From Streptomyces griseoruber (lineage in GTDB: Bacteria > Actinomycetota > Actinomycetes > Streptomycetales > Streptomycetaceae): a DNA stretch of 64,000 bases. The position numbers and the translations under genes were made by a program. The notes beneath the pieces are model-generated. The model ran no database searches. It had not been told where the DNA came from and saw only the letters and a program-made list of their open reading frames with translations. This document shows, piece after piece, positions 48,226-57,008 of this stretch (position 1 is the stretch's first letter; each line of letters starts with the position of its first letter). Location: NCBI RefSeq assembly GCF_001514205.1, contig NZ_KQ948763.1, positions 809,084 to 873,083 of the forward strand, written 5' to 3'.

Positions 48226-48280
48226 GCAGAGCAGCGGACTCATAATCCGTCGGCCGTGGGTTCGAGTCCCACCCGCCCCA
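48226..48280 (+). other. 3' fragment of a CAU-anticodon tRNA, probable attachment-site scar
   Basis: The last 55 nt of a tRNA are intact: part of the D-arm (GAGCAGC), the anticodon arm with loop CTCATAA (anticodon CAU), and the T-arm GTGGGTTCGAGTCCCAC followed by CCGCCCCA. The 5' acceptor strand GGGGCGG and D-stem are missing; the sequence before 48226 does not pair. Integrative elements of actinobacteria commonly recombine in tRNA 3' ends, leaving such partial copies. Confidence 0.8.
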
Positions 48281-48859
48281 CTTGTGCAGGCTTCTGACCT
48301 GCGGAAACGTTCAATTTGTCCTGTTGGATCGTCAACTTCGCCTGAACGGAAAGAATCCGCTGCGCGCGAGTTTGGCCTCGGTGTCGGCGCCTGTAGCGCG
48401 AATGCCCCCTGACCTGCATGGACGCTCCGGCTCGTAGCTGTTGAGGCTTGCGGTAAATGGCTCCTGTGGCTGGTTGCGCGCTCGATTCTGGACGCTGGCT
48501 GGACGCGAGGAAACCGGAGGGACTCGCTCCGGCGCCGATCCGTCCACTTTTGCCTGCTCGAGTTATGGCCGACGTGGCCGGTCGGTGTGCTAGAGAAACG
48601 GCCCGTACTGAAAACGGCCCCAGGTCGCACCAGGGAGTCACTCCCAGGGCCTCACGGCTTCCTCGAGGCGTGCAAGGCGAGGGCTGCCTGCGTACTTAGG
48701 GTCGGCCCAGCCGCATGGCGTCCCGTTCGTGATCGTCCGAGGCCGAGGAGTGGGAGGGGTCAGTGAGAGTCGCGGGCGTTGCGGCGGAGGCCGGCCTCGA
48801 TTCTTGACTCCGGTATCTGTCCGCAGGACGCGGTATTGGTCATGTTCGTGACACGCGGT
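48281..48859. other. Intergenic region between tRNA fragment and B12 riboswitch
   Basis: No credible gene; reading frames here are short and of poor codon use. An inverted repeat GGGAGT-C-ACTCCC lies at about 48628-48640. It may hold decayed mobile-element sequence. Confidence 0.45.
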
Positions 48860-48980
48860 ACGGTCTGGTGGATATCGACGACGGCAGGACGGAAGCCGGT
48901 GGGAATCCGGCACGGTCGCGCCACTGTGTGCCGCCGACCCGCGAGGGGTGGCGGCGAGTCAGACCCGTAGCCGTCGTCAT
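48860..48980 (+). ncRNA. Cobalamin riboswitch upstream of cbtBA
   Basis: Contains the B12-box pattern GAAGCCGGTGGGAATCCGGC followed by ACGGTCGCGCCACTGT (48891-48927) and ends with GAGTCAGACCC (48956-48966), the conserved cobalamin-riboswitch elements. It lies about 50 nt before the cbtB start, so adenosylcobalamin should shut off the cobalt transporter genes. Confidence 0.92.
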
Positions 48981-49025
48981 GTGCACCACCGAGATGGGAC
49001 GCGAACTCCCAGAGGAGGCCCTGCC

Positions 49026-49247
49026 ATGGCGCAGCATGTCGCCCCGCCGACTGCCACCACTCCCGCTCTTCCCGCCAAGCTGCCGATCGGCGCGATCGCT
49101 CCGTGGGCGGTCTTCTTCGGCATCCTGATGCTGGTCCTGCTGTACTTCGTCGGCTCCGAGCAGGGCGCCACCTCCGTGTTCAACGGCACGGACGTCCACG
49201 AGTGGGTGCACGACGCCCGCCACCTGCTCGGTTTCCCCTGCCACTGA
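49026..49247 (+). CDS. cbtB: Cobalt transporter subunit CbtB
   Basis: A 73-residue single-helix membrane protein. One hydrophobic segment (about 23-42, IAPWAVFFGILMLVLLYFVG) precedes a histidine-containing C-terminus HEWVHDARHLLGFPCH, the metal-binding end typical of CbtB. GAGGAGG lies 7 nt before the ATG. It is controlled by the cobalamin riboswitch and is followed after 22 nt by cbtA. CbtAB is predicted from comparative genomics to import cobalt for B12 synthesis. Confidence 0.92.
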   Translation: MAQHVAPPTATTPALPAKLPIGAIAPWAVFFGILMLVLLYFVGSEQGATSVFNGTDVHEWVHDARHLLGFPCH

Positions 49248-49269
49248 CGCAAGGGAAACCGGCCATCCC

Positions 49270-50025
49270 ATGAACTCCGCAACGGTAAGAAACCTGCTCG
49301 TCCGCGGCATGCTCGCCGGCCTCGCGGCCGGTGTGCTCGCCCTGGTCGTGGCCTACCTGCTCGGCGAGCCGTACGTCGACAAGGCGATCGCTTTCGAGGA
49401 GGCGCACTCCCACGAGCACGAGATGGAAGTCGTCTCCCGCTCCCTTCAGTCGACCGCCGGTCTGGCCACCGGCGTCCTCGTCTACGGGGTTGCCTTCGGC
49501 GGCATCGCCGCCCTCGCCTACGCCTTCGCACTCGGCCGCGTGGGCCGCTTCAGTCCCCGGGCGACTGCGCTGCTGCTGTCCGGCTGCGCCCTGCTCGCCG
49601 TCTACGTCGTGCCGTTCCTGAAGTACCCGGCCAACCCGCCGTCCGTCGGCAACCCCGACACCATCGGCAGGCGCACCACCCTGTACTTCTTGATGATGCT
49701 GCTCAGCGTGCTCCTCGCGATCGCCGCGACCATCCTCGGCAAGCGCCTGGCGCCCAGCCTGGGCACCTGGTGGGCGACCGTGGCCGCGGTGGCCGCCTTC
49801 GCGGTCGTGATCGGGCTCGCATTCGCGTTCCTGCCGGTCATCAACGAGGTGCCCCAGGAGTTCCCGGCCACCGTGCTGTGGCGCTTCCGCCTCTCCGCGC
49901 TGGCCATCCAGCTCACCCTGTGGACCGGGTTCGGGCTGGTCTTCGGCGAGTTGGCCCAGCGGCTGCTGAACCCCAAGCCCGCCACGGCCGCCACCGCGCG
50001 CCACCCGGTGGCCGCCCCCAACTAA
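49270..50025 (+). CDS. cbtA: Cobalt transporter subunit CbtA
   Basis: A 251-residue membrane protein with about five to six helices (first at residues 11-28, GMLAGLAAGVLALVVAYL). An N-terminal loop HSHEHEMEVVSR carries histidines that may gather cobalt. Follows cbtB in the riboswitch-controlled unit. The hairpin at 50045-50074 ends transcription. Length and topology match the CbtA family. Confidence 0.9.
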   Translation: MNSATVRNLLVRGMLAGLAAGVLALVVAYLLGEPYVDKAIAFEEAHSHEHEMEVVSRSLQSTAGLATGVLVYGVAFGGIAALAYAFALGRVGRFSPRATALLLSGCALLAVYVVPFLKYPANPPSVGNPDTIGRRTTLYFLMMLLSVLLAIAATILGKRLAPSLGTWWATVAAVAAFAVVIGLAFAFLPVINEVPQEFPATVLWRFRLSALAIQLTLWTGFGLVFGELAQRLLNPKPATAATARHPVAAPN

Positions 50026-50044
50026 CAGGAGCCGCCACACGTTC

Positions 50045-50074
50045 GAGGGCCCACGGAACCATCCGGGGGCCCTC
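50045..50074 (+). terminator. Terminator after cbtA
   Basis: GAGGGCCC (50045-50052) pairs with GGGCCCTC (50067-50074) around a 14-nt loop, 20 nt after the cbtA stop. Confidence 0.75.
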
Positions 50075-50193
50075 TCGCGTTCTTCCGACACCCGACCCGG
50101 ACCCGGTATGACGCAACGACCGACCGACCTGGCCCGTCTGCCCGCTCCTGCCGACAGGACGGGGACGACCGAGGCGAGCAGCGGAGGACCTAC

Positions 50194-50538
50194 GTGCCCA
50201 GACGCCCCCAGCCCCGCCACATCACCCTCGGCGGCCGTGAGGCGGTCGCCCTGCCCCTGGAGGAGTACGAGCAACTGATCGCGAGCCGCCGCCAGATCGG
50301 TGGCCAGAGCGCCCGGGTCAGGGTGCTCGCCGAGCAGGCCAAGCGGACGGAGCAACTCCTGCGCGATCTGGAGCGCCTGATCGCCGTTCCCGAGGACGGC
50401 GGCACGGTGGCCGAGCTCTCACCGCCGGGCTGCACCACCGCGTGCCGCACCGGCCGTGCGGCTGAGCGGGAGGACGCCGACTGCCTGCGGTGCGCGATCG
50501 CCGCACTGCTGCGCCGTCACCGCAACTCGGCCACATGA
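50194..50538 (+). CDS. Hypothetical protein with an antitoxin-like N-terminus
   Basis: A 114-residue protein. The start RHITLGGREAVALPLEEYEQL (about 8-28) recalls the strand-helix start of Phd/YefM-type antitoxins. A predicted coiled helix follows (about 38-62). The C-terminus has four cysteines (CTTACR, ADCLRCAI), a possible metal site. The GTG at 50194 has GGAGG upstream. It is convergent with the frameshifted phosphatase gene. No toxin gene follows, so an antitoxin role is doubtful. Confidence 0.6.
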   Translation: MPRRPQPRHITLGGREAVALPLEEYEQLIASRRQIGGQSARVRVLAEQAKRTEQLLRDLERLIAVPEDGGTVAELSPPGCTTACRTGRAAEREDADCLRCAIAALLRRHRNSAT

Positions 50539-50546
50539 GCGGCGAT

Positions 50547-51136
50547 TCAGCTGCCGATGGCGTGCGGACCGAGCGGGTGCCCCATGCGCAGGTTCCAGCG
50601 TCCGGACCGTCCGCTGATCTCCGTCGCGGTCAGCGGCGCCACGTCGGCACGCCAGAACGCCGCCACCGGCGCTCCCAGCACCCGCACCACCACCGCGCGC
50701 ACGACATCCGGCTCCACCACGGCGACCGTACGACCGTCCACCTCCCCCATGTTGTCCAGCCAGCGTCCGATGCGCTGACACAGGTCCTGCACCGACTCCC
50801 CGTCGTGGGGGGCTGAGGCCGGGTCTGCCAGCCACTGCGCCACTGCATCCGGCTCGGCCGCGCCGACCTCGTCGAGCGTGCGGCCCTGCCATCGGCCCAC
50901 CTGGGGCCGGCGAGTTCGGCCACCGGTTCGGCATCGGCGAGTCCGAGTGCCGCGGCCGTTTCCTGGCAGCGCACGCCGGGCGAGGAGACGACCCGGTCGG
51001 CCGGACGCAGCGTGCCGGCCGCCGCCCGGGCCTGCGCCCTGCCCGCGTCGTCGAGCGGGGTCCGGCTGTCGTCGAAGCGGGCCTGGCGCAGCGACGGGTT
51101 CGTCGCGGGCGAGATGAAGGTGACGCGGCTGGTCAC
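50547..51136 (-). pseudogene. Histidine-phosphatase-family gene with a frameshift
   Basis: The N-terminal half (GTG at 51136, VTSRVTFISPATNP ... VVSSPGVRCQETAAALGL) and the C-terminal half (VGRWQGRTLDEVG ... RWNLRMGHPLG) are in different frames. The change falls near 50,900-50,912 in a GGCCCC run; a one-base loss explains it. Both halves together give a protein of about 196 residues like those next to cobalamin genes in Streptomyces. The usual RHG catalytic motif is replaced by ISPA, which I believe also occurs in intact relatives. A sequencing slip in the C-run cannot be excluded. Confidence 0.75.
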
Positions 51137-51299
51137 GCGGTCGCTCCTGCCGTCGGGGAATCGTGGGGTGCAAGTCTTCGCTGCCCGGGGCACTGCCCGA
51201 GCACGCGCACGCTACCGTCCGTAGCAGCGGGTTCTCCTGCCGAGTCCGGCGAACGGCCGGGGCCGGAGCTCAAGCACTCCGCCTCGGCCGTCGCTGCCG

Positions 51300-53618
51300 T
51301 CAAGAGGCGGGCAGCTCACTCCTCACCGTGCGTGCCGCGGCGACCAGGTTCTCCAGGGAAGCCCGGGTCTCGGGCCAGCCGCGGGTCTTCAGCCCGCAGT
51401 CGGGGTTGACCCAGAGACGTTCGGCGGGAATCGCTTCAAGCCCCGCTCGCAGAAGGGCTGCTGCCTCCACCGCGCTCGGTACGCGCGGGGAGTGGATGTC
51501 GTACACGCCCGGCCCCGCCTCGCGCGGGTAGCCGTGCGCGGCGAGTTCGCGGGCGACCTGCATGTGAGAGCGGGCGGCCTCCAGGCTGATGACGTCGGCG
51601 TCGAGGTCGTCGATGGCCTGGACGATGTCACCGAACTCGGCGTAGCACATATGGGTGTGGATCTGGGTGTCCGGTCGTACGCCGCCGGTGGTGAGCCGGA
51701 ACGCCTCCGTGGCCCACATGAGATACGCCGGACGGTCGGCGGCCCGGAGGGGGAGCGTCTCGCGCAGTGCGGGCTCGTCCACCTGGATGACTGAAGTCCC
51801 GGCCGCCTCAAGGTCGTTGACCTCGTCGCGCAGGGCGAGGGCGACCTGGCGGGCGGTGTCGCCGAGGGGCTGGTCGTCGCGGACGAAGGACCAGGCGAGC
51901 ATGGTGACCGGGCCGGTGAGCATGCCCTTGACCGGCTTCGGGGTGAGGGACTGGGCATACGTCGTCCAGCGCACCGTCATCGCTTCGGGACGAGAGATGT
52001 CGCCGGCCAGGATCGGCGGGCGTACGTAGCGGGTGCCGTAGGACTGCACCCAGCCGTGCTGGGTGGCGAGGTAGCCGGTGAGCTGCTCGGCGAAGTACTG
52101 GACCATGTCGTTGCGTTCTGGCTCGCCGTGCACCAGGACGTCCAGGCCCGCCTTCTCCTGAAAGGAGATCACTTCGCCGATCTCCGCCCGGATGCGCTCC
52201 TCATAGCCGGCCGTGTCGATCCGCCCGGCACGCAGGTCGGCACGGGCGGTGCGCAGTTCGCCGGTCTGCGGGAACGAGCCGATGGTGGTCGTGGGTAGCA
52301 ACGGCAGCTGCAGATGGGCGCGTTGGGCGGCGGCACGCCCCCGGTACGGGTGGGATCGGCGGCTGTCGTACGCGGTGATCGTCGCCGCCCGTGCGCGGAC
52401 GGCAGGGTCGTGGGTGATCGGTGAACTCGCCCGGGAGGCCAGGTCGGCGCGGTTGGCGGCCAGTTCCGCCGTGATCGCGTCGGTGCCCTGGGTGAGGCCC
52501 CTGGCGAGGGTGACGATCTCGCTGGTCTTCTGCTTCGCGAAGGCCAGCCAGCGCAGGATCTGCGGGTCGATGTCCTTCTCGGCGGCGGCGTCCAGCGGCA
52601 CGTGCAGAAGGGAGCAGGAGGCGGCCACGTCGACGCGGTCAGCGAGCCCGAGGAGGGTGCCGAGGGTGGACAGGGACTTATGAAGGTCGTTGATCCAGAT
52701 GTTGCGGCCGTTGACCACACCGGCGACCAGGCGCTTGCCGGGCAGGCCGCCCACCGCCGCCAGGGCGTCCAGGTTGGCGGCGGCCGCCTCGGTGAAGTCC
52801 AGCGCGAGACCCTCGACCGGCGCCTTCGCCAGCACCGGCAGGGCGTCGCCGATCCGGTCGAAGTACGAGGCCACCAGCAGCTTCGGCCGGTCGGTCAGGG
52901 CGCCGAGATCGCGGTAGGCGCGTGTCGCGGCGTTCAGTTCGGCCGGGGTGCGGTCCTGGACGAGGGCGGCCTCGTCCAGCTGCACCCACTCGGCACCGGC
53001 GGCGCGCAGGTCGGCGAGCAATTCGGCGTACACAGGGAGCAGCCGGTCCAGGAGGGTGAGCGGCTCGAAGTCCGCGGCCACGCCGGGCGCGGGCTTGGCG
53101 AGCAGGAGGTACGTGACAGATCCGACCAGTACGGGCCGGGCGGTCAGGCCCTGGGACAGGGCCTCCTTCAGCTCGGAGACCTGCTTGGCGGGGTCGGCCG
53201 TGAAGACGGTGTCCGGGCCCAGCTCGGGGACCAGGTAGTGGTAGTTGGTGTCGAACCACTTGGTCATCTCCAGTGGAGCGACCTCCTGGGTCCCGCGGGC
53301 CATCGCGAAGTAACCGTCCGTAGCGTCGGCGTCCACGGCGGCGCGGTGCCGGTCGGGAATCGCGCCGACCATCACGGTGGTGTCGAGGACGTGGTCGTAG
53401 TACGAGAAGTCACCGGTGGGCACCTCGTGGATGCCGGCCTCGGCGAGCTGCTGCCAGTTGCTCCGGCGGAGCTCGGCGGCGGTTGCGTGGAGGGCGTCGG
53501 CGGTGACGCGGCCCTTCCAGTAGCCCTCGATGGCCTTCTTCAGTTCCCGGTTCTGGCCCTGGCGGGGGTAGCCGTACACGGTGGCCCGTGCTGCCGCGGC
53601 TGCGGACTTTGCTGTCAC
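51300..53618 (-). CDS. metE: Cobalamin-independent methionine synthase
   Basis: Transfers the methyl group of 5-methyltetrahydropteroyltri-glutamate to homocysteine without B12. The 772-residue protein has the duplicated barrel layout; the C-terminal catalytic half carries zinc ligands in [13 protein letters not shown] and [11 protein letters not shown], and [11 protein letters not shown]. The GTG at 53618 follows AAGGAG by 6 nt. A cobalamin riboswitch lies in the leader at about 53800-54010, so the gene is off when B12 is available, when the B12-dependent enzyme MetH can serve. Next to cbtBA this makes a B12-response neighbourhood. Confidence 0.96.
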   Translation of the reverse strand: MTAKSAAAAARATVYGYPRQGQNRELKKAIEGYWKGRVTADALHATAAELRRSNWQQLAEAGIHEVPTGDFSYYDHVLDTTVMVGAIPDRHRAAVDADATDGYFAMARGTQEVAPLEMTKWFDTNYHYLVPELGPDTVFTADPAKQVSELKEALSQGLTARPVLVGSVTYLLLAKPAPGVAADFEPLTLLDRLLPVYAELLADLRAAGAEWVQLDEAALVQDRTPAELNAATRAYRDLGALTDRPKLLVASYFDRIGDALPVLAKAPVEGLALDFTEAAAANLDALAAVGGLPGKRLVAGVVNGRNIWINDLHKSLSTLGTLLGLADRVDVAASCSLLHVPLDAAAEKDIDPQILRWLAFAKQKTSEIVTLARGLTQGTDAITAELAANRADLASRASSPITHDPAVRARAATITAYDSRRSHPYRGRAAAQRAHLQLPLLPTTTIGSFPQTGELRTARADLRAGRIDTAGYEERIRAEIGEVISFQEKAGLDVLVHGEPERNDMVQYFAEQLTGYLATQHGWVQSYGTRYVRPPILAGDISRPEAMTVRWTTYAQSLTPKPVKGMLTGPVTMLAWSFVRDDQPLGDTARQVALALRDEVNDLEAAGTSVIQVDEPALRETLPLRAADRPAYLMWATEAFRLTTGGVRPDTQIHTHMCYAEFGDIVQAIDDLDADVISLEAARSHMQVARELAAHGYPREAGPGVYDIHSPRVPSAVEAAALLRAGLEAIPAERLWVNPDCGLKTRGWPETRASLENLVAAARTVRSELPAS

Positions 53619-53799
53619 GGAGATCTCCTTCGCGAGATGAATCCCTGAGATCCCGGGGACGGGACGAGAGCGCGAAGGGAACGACGAACCGGACGGCCAC
53701 GACCCCGCGCGGCATGGGCACGGTCGCTCCGTCTGGTGTGTACGCCGACCCGCCCTCGAGGTCACCGGGATGTCCGCGCACGGAACGGTCCGCACGCGG
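53619..53799 (-). promoter_or_regulatory. metE leader between riboswitch and start codon
   Basis: About 180 nt of untranslated leader lie between the aptamer and the metE ribosome site AAGGAG. The expression platform, either sequestering the ribosome site or terminating, must be within it; no single dominant hairpin was obvious by eye. Confidence 0.5.
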
Positions 53800-54010
53800 G
53801 CAGTTGGCAGGTCTTCGGACTCGCGGGCACGCCCTCCTCGGAGGACACCTACTGGCCGTCGCTTCCCGGGCCCGGTACGTCGGACCCAGTGCTTTATGAC
53901 GGCGGTCGTTCCCGCTCACCGCTGCGGGGCAGTCCCGGATTCCCACCGGGTTCCCTCTTGCGACGCGCCTGCCTGGCGGGCAGGGCGAACCAGCTGCAAG
54001 GCCAGCGTAC
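53800..54010 (-). ncRNA. Cobalamin riboswitch upstream of metE
   Basis: Read on the minus strand: AGAGGGAACCCGGTGGGAAT, then CCGGGACTGCCCCGCAGCGG and TGAGCGGGAACGACC, ending with GCGAGTCCGAAGACCTGCC. These are the conserved blocks of the classic cobalamin aptamer, including the B12 box. It is a fuller version than the one before cbtB. Confidence 0.95.
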
Positions 54011-54154
54011 ACACCGGTCCGAGGGTGCGGACCGCCTTCCTTGAGCTGGCGCGATCGTCCTTCATCCCTTCGGCGCGATCCTGTCAGGCCTCATTGAGAC
54101 CGAGTTGATGCCGGAAGGACAGGGACAGAACGACAAGGGCTGATTAGCCCCAAC

Positions 54155-54343
54155 ATGGTCAACTTGGCCCGGGTACGCCGCCTGCTCCCCCTCGCCCTGC
54201 TCTTGGCCTCCGCGGTAAGCGCCGCCTGCACGGCTCTGGCCTGGCTGCTCGCCGTCACCGCATACATTCCATTGTCCGATGCCTATCGGGTCGGCTCCCA
54301 ATTGAATGCGGCTGGACGCTACTCCCTCCCGCCGTGGCGCTGA
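54155..54343 (+). CDS. Possible small membrane protein, or fragment
   Basis: A 62-residue frame with one long hydrophobic segment (about 10-37, LLPLALLLASAVSAACTALAW). It has no good ribosome site and uses odd codons in its second half (ATT CCA TTG TCC). The next frame continues LMFWELRNSGSEE, which hints at a broken longer protein. Low confidence that it is expressed. Confidence 0.25.
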   Translation: MVNLARVRRLLPLALLLASAVSAACTALAWLLAVTAYIPLSDAYRVGSQLNAAGRYSLPPWR

Positions 54344-54436
54344 TGTTCTGGGAACTGCGTAACTCCGGCAGTGAGGAGGCGGGAGGCGGCCGCCCCAGAG
54401 GTCATACCGGTAAGTCCCTTCGCCTAGCTGGATACC

Positions 54437-55075
54437 GTGCGTACGACGGTCAAGAGCGGGCGCGCGGCGACGGCCTTGGTCGCCGCTGCTGCCGCGGCCC
54501 TGCTGATCATCGTCTGCGGAGGCCAGGACACATCGGGTCGGCAGACCTCCCCCGGACAGAGCGTGAGCCTGGGTGCGTTGGGCACCGAGAAGCCCGCGAC
54601 GGGACAGGCCGTCGCCGCGCTGGAGAGGTCCGTGCCGTAGCGCGTCTCCATCCCCTCCATCGGCGTCTCCAGCACGCTGGAGACGCTCGGACAGAACAGG
54701 GCCATGACGACCCCCAAGGACCCCGATCTGGCGGGGCTGGTACGAACCCGGACCCACTCGCGGCTCCGAGGGGCCCGCCGTGATCGCCGGACACGTCACC
54801 TGGAACGACGCGGACGCGGTCTTCAAGAAGCTGAAGACGGTGAAGGCTGTGGACACGGTTGAGGTGGAACGCGAGGACGGAAGGACCGCCACGTTCACGG
54901 TGGAGCGGGTCGAGGAGTACGAGAAGGCCGAGTTCCCGACCCTGGAGGTCTACGAGAACATCGACCAGGCGGGGCTGCGACTGGTCACCTGTGCGCCGAG
55001 TTCGATGTTCAACGGCGCTACCAACCCAGCGACACCGCCATGTCCGTGACCTGGACGCGCTCAGTGGCCGACCCA
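54437..55075 (+). pseudogene. Decayed class E/F sortase gene
   Basis: The parts of a Streptomyces sortase can be read in order but not in one frame. A signal-anchor (TALVAAAAAALLIIVCGGQ) is followed by an in-frame TAG at about 54638. RVSIPSIGVSSTLETLGQN follows. After a one-base insertion near 54735 come VIAGHVTWN, the Lys/Glu-rich strand region and LRLVTC with the catalytic Cys. A second shift at about 55000 leads to EFDVQRRYQPSDTAMSV. One stop and two shifts make this a clear pseudogene. The His in AGHV and the Cys in VTC are still present. Confidence 0.88.
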
Positions 55076-55254
55076 TCGTTGCGCCGCACGCGCGCGTGCC
55101 GCCCGGAGGGGGCGTTCTGTCCGACGGGCTGGATCTCGATGTCGTGCTCGGCGCGCAGCCGTCGCAGTCTGTGCCTCCCGATCGCGAGGACGTCCTTTCT
55201 TCCCCTGCTGCCCGCGCCTGTGAGTGGGCACGGTCCGTGTTCCCCCGATCGGCC

Positions 55255-55893
55255 TCACAGGGGTTGTGGTGCGAGGGCGCGGGCGGGGTGGCGGGGGCCC
55301 AGGAAGACCACGATTCCCTCGCCGTCGGGGGAGGGGTGGGTGGCCTGGGCCCAGCCGCGGCCCCGGTAGAAGGACATCGCCCGCGTCGACCGCACCGAAG
55401 TCAGCAGCCAGGAGCGGCCGTCGGGGGCGTCCTCGGTGACCGCGGCCAGCAACTCGCCCGCGAGACCGGTGCCGCGGGCCCCGGGGAGGACGGCGAGTTC
55501 GTCGATCTCCCGGGCCCCGCACAGCCATGCGGCGGTGCGCTCGGGACCCAGCCCCGCAGCAGCCTGCGGATAGCAGCGGTCGGTGGGGAAGGGGGCCGGC
55601 GTGGTCCAGGCCGTCGCGAAGCCGAGCAGGTCGGATCCGGCGAAGGCGAGCACCGCGATGAAACCGGGGCGCCGCACGTTCACCGGAAGCCGCTCCCCGA
55701 ACTCGACGGCCTTCTCCTCGTCCTCGTTCCAGGGCGGCGCGCAGAAGGCGTCGGCGTACACGGAGCGCAGGGCAGTGGTGTGGGCGAGCAGGTCGCCGTC
55801 TCTGAAGACGCGGACGGCGGGGACGGCGGGGACGGCGGGGACGGCGGGGACGGCGGGAATTGCCGGGCTGACGGGGCTGTCCGGGATGTCCAT
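55255..55893 (-). CDS. GNAT-family N-acetyltransferase with Ala-Val-Pro repeat
   Basis: A 212-residue acetyltransferase. The N-terminus IPAVPAVPAVPAVPAV (about 10-25) is encoded by a 9-bp tandem repeat and is likely disordered. The GNAT fold follows, with the acetyl-CoA-binding region IDELAVLPGARGTGLAGEL (about 135-153) and SFYRGRGWAQ near the end. The ATG shares one base with the tsaD stop (TGATG), so it is translationally coupled. A RimI-like enzyme beside TsaD is a common pairing, but the target protein or small molecule is unknown. Confidence 0.87.
   Translation of the reverse strand: MDIPDSPVSPAIPAVPAVPAVPAVPAVRVFRDGDLLAHTTALRSVYADAFCAPPWNEDEEKAVEFGERLPVNVRRPGFIAVLAFAGSDLLGFATAWTTPAPFPTDRCYPQAAAGLGPERTAAWLCGAREIDELAVLPGARGTGLAGELLAAVTEDAPDGRSWLLTSVRSTRAMSFYRGRGWAQATHPSPDGEGIVVFLGPRHPARALAPQPL
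55812..55856. repeat. Five tandem 9-bp units encoding Ala-Val-Pro
   Basis: Five exact copies of GGACGGCGG lie inside the acetyltransferase gene. The unit is three codons long, so copy-number change keeps the frame. Confidence 0.92.
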
Positions 55894-56945
55894 CAGGCCG
55901 CCACCGCCCCGGCCGTCGAGACGGGGTTGAGGGAGGCGCACTCCAGCGGCGCCGACGGGTCGATGGACACGTCCAGCGGCGCCGGCTCCGCCCCGGCGCG
56001 GACCAACAGGTCGCCCACGGCGGCGATCATCGCGCCGTTGTCCGTGCACAACTTCAGTGGCGGCACGCGCAGTTCGATCCCGGCCGCCCGGCACCGCTCC
56101 TCGGCCAGCCGCCGCACCCGCGAGTTGGCGGCGACCCCGCCGACCACGACCAGCGTCCCTACGCCGTGCTCGGCGCAGGCCGCGACCGCTTTGCGGGTCA
56201 GTACGTCGGCCACCGCCTCCTGGAGCGAGGCCGCCCCGTCCGCCACCGGCAGCTCACGGCCCGCGTGACCCTCGGCCCAGCGCGCGGCGGCGGTCTTCAG
56301 CCCCGAGAAGGAGAAGTCGTACGACCCCGGCAGCGGGCGGGGGAAGGCGACGGCGCCCGGATCTCCGGCCCGCGCCACCCGGTCGATGGCCGGGCCCCCG
56401 GGATACGGCAGCCCGAAGACCCGCGCGACCTTGTCGAAGCACTCCCCAGCGGCGTCGTCGAGGGTGTCGCCGAGGTGGACTATCGGATCCCGGACCATGT
56501 CGCGGACGAGGAGGAGCGAGGTGTGGCCGCCGGAGACGATCAGCACCATGCACGGGTCCGGCAGCGGCCCGTGCTCCAGGGTGTCGGCGGCGACGTGCCC
56601 CGCGAGGTGGTGGACGCCGTACAGCGGGACCCCCAGGGCGTAGGCGAGGCCCTTCGCCCCCGCCAGGCCCACCTGGAGCGCGCCCGACAGTCCGGGCCCG
56701 GTGGTCACGGCGACGGCGCCGATGTCGGACAGCCGTCGCCCGGCCTCCTCCAGCGCCTGCCGGACCACCGGCCGCAGGGCCTGGAGGTGGGCCCGGGAGG
56801 CGATCTCGGGCACGACACCGCCGTAACGGGCGTGCTCGTCCATGCTCGACGCCAGCGCGTGGCCGAGCAGCCGCCCGTCCCGGACCAGGCCCGCGCCGGT
56901 CTCGTCGCAGGACGACTCGATCCCGAGCACGATCGGTGAGCTCAC
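55893..56945 (-). CDS. tsaD: TsaD-family tRNA threonylcarbamoyltransferase, probable paralogue
   Basis: TsaD transfers the threonylcarbamoyl group to A37 of ANN-decoding tRNAs and uses a metal site. The 350-residue protein has [10 protein letters not shown] (near the N-terminus), the metal-binding [29 protein letters not shown] and [11 protein letters not shown]. It differs noticeably from the usual Streptomyces TsaD as I recall it (for example NHLASH and a His-rich tail), and no tsaB/tsaE neighbours are present, so it is probably a second copy. The GTG at 56945 follows AGAGG by 7 nt. A Nur-like box lies 29 nt upstream, suggesting metal-dependent control. Confidence 0.88.
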   Translation of the reverse strand: MSSPIVLGIESSCDETGAGLVRDGRLLGHALASSMDEHARYGGVVPEIASRAHLQALRPVVRQALEEAGRRLSDIGAVAVTTGPGLSGALQVGLAGAKGLAYALGVPLYGVHHLAGHVAADTLEHGPLPDPCMVLIVSGGHTSLLLVRDMVRDPIVHLGDTLDDAAGECFDKVARVFGLPYPGGPAIDRVARAGDPGAVAFPRPLPGSYDFSFSGLKTAAARWAEGHAGRELPVADGAASLQEAVADVLTRKAVAACAEHGVGTLVVVGGVAANSRVRRLAEERCRAAGIELRVPPLKLCTDNGAMIAAVGDLLVRAGAEPAPLDVSIDPSAPLECASLNPVSTAGAVAA

Positions 56946-56973
56946 GCCTCCACCTCTTCCTGCATAGTCAATG

Positions 56974-56996
56974 TTATTGCGAATAGTGTGCAATAA
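56974..56996. promoter_or_regulatory. Nur-box-like operator TTATTGC-N9-GCAATAA
   Basis: Perfect 7-bp arms around 9 nt. Read as TTGCGA-ATAGT-GTGCAA it matches the Streptomyces Nur consensus tTGCaa-N5-ttGCAA. It sits just upstream of tsaD on the minus strand and of the cobM stump on the plus strand. Confidence 0.7.
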
Positions 56997-57008
56997 GCGG
57001 GCCGTGTT

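Noticed and set aside
48194-48280. A complete tRNA gene ending at 48280
   Set aside because: GGGGGTG at the only plausible distance does not pair with CCGCCCC, and no D-stem forms, so only the 3' part is a tRNA.
47818-48641. Minus-strand frames with GGTRTHGRRIMSPLL-like and VGLEPTADGL-like text
   Set aside because: These are well-known false proteins produced by translating a tRNA gene.
54062-54898. A 278-residue minus-strand frame across the sortase remnant
   Set aside because: No motif, poor codon bias, and it is antisense to recognisable sortase blocks.
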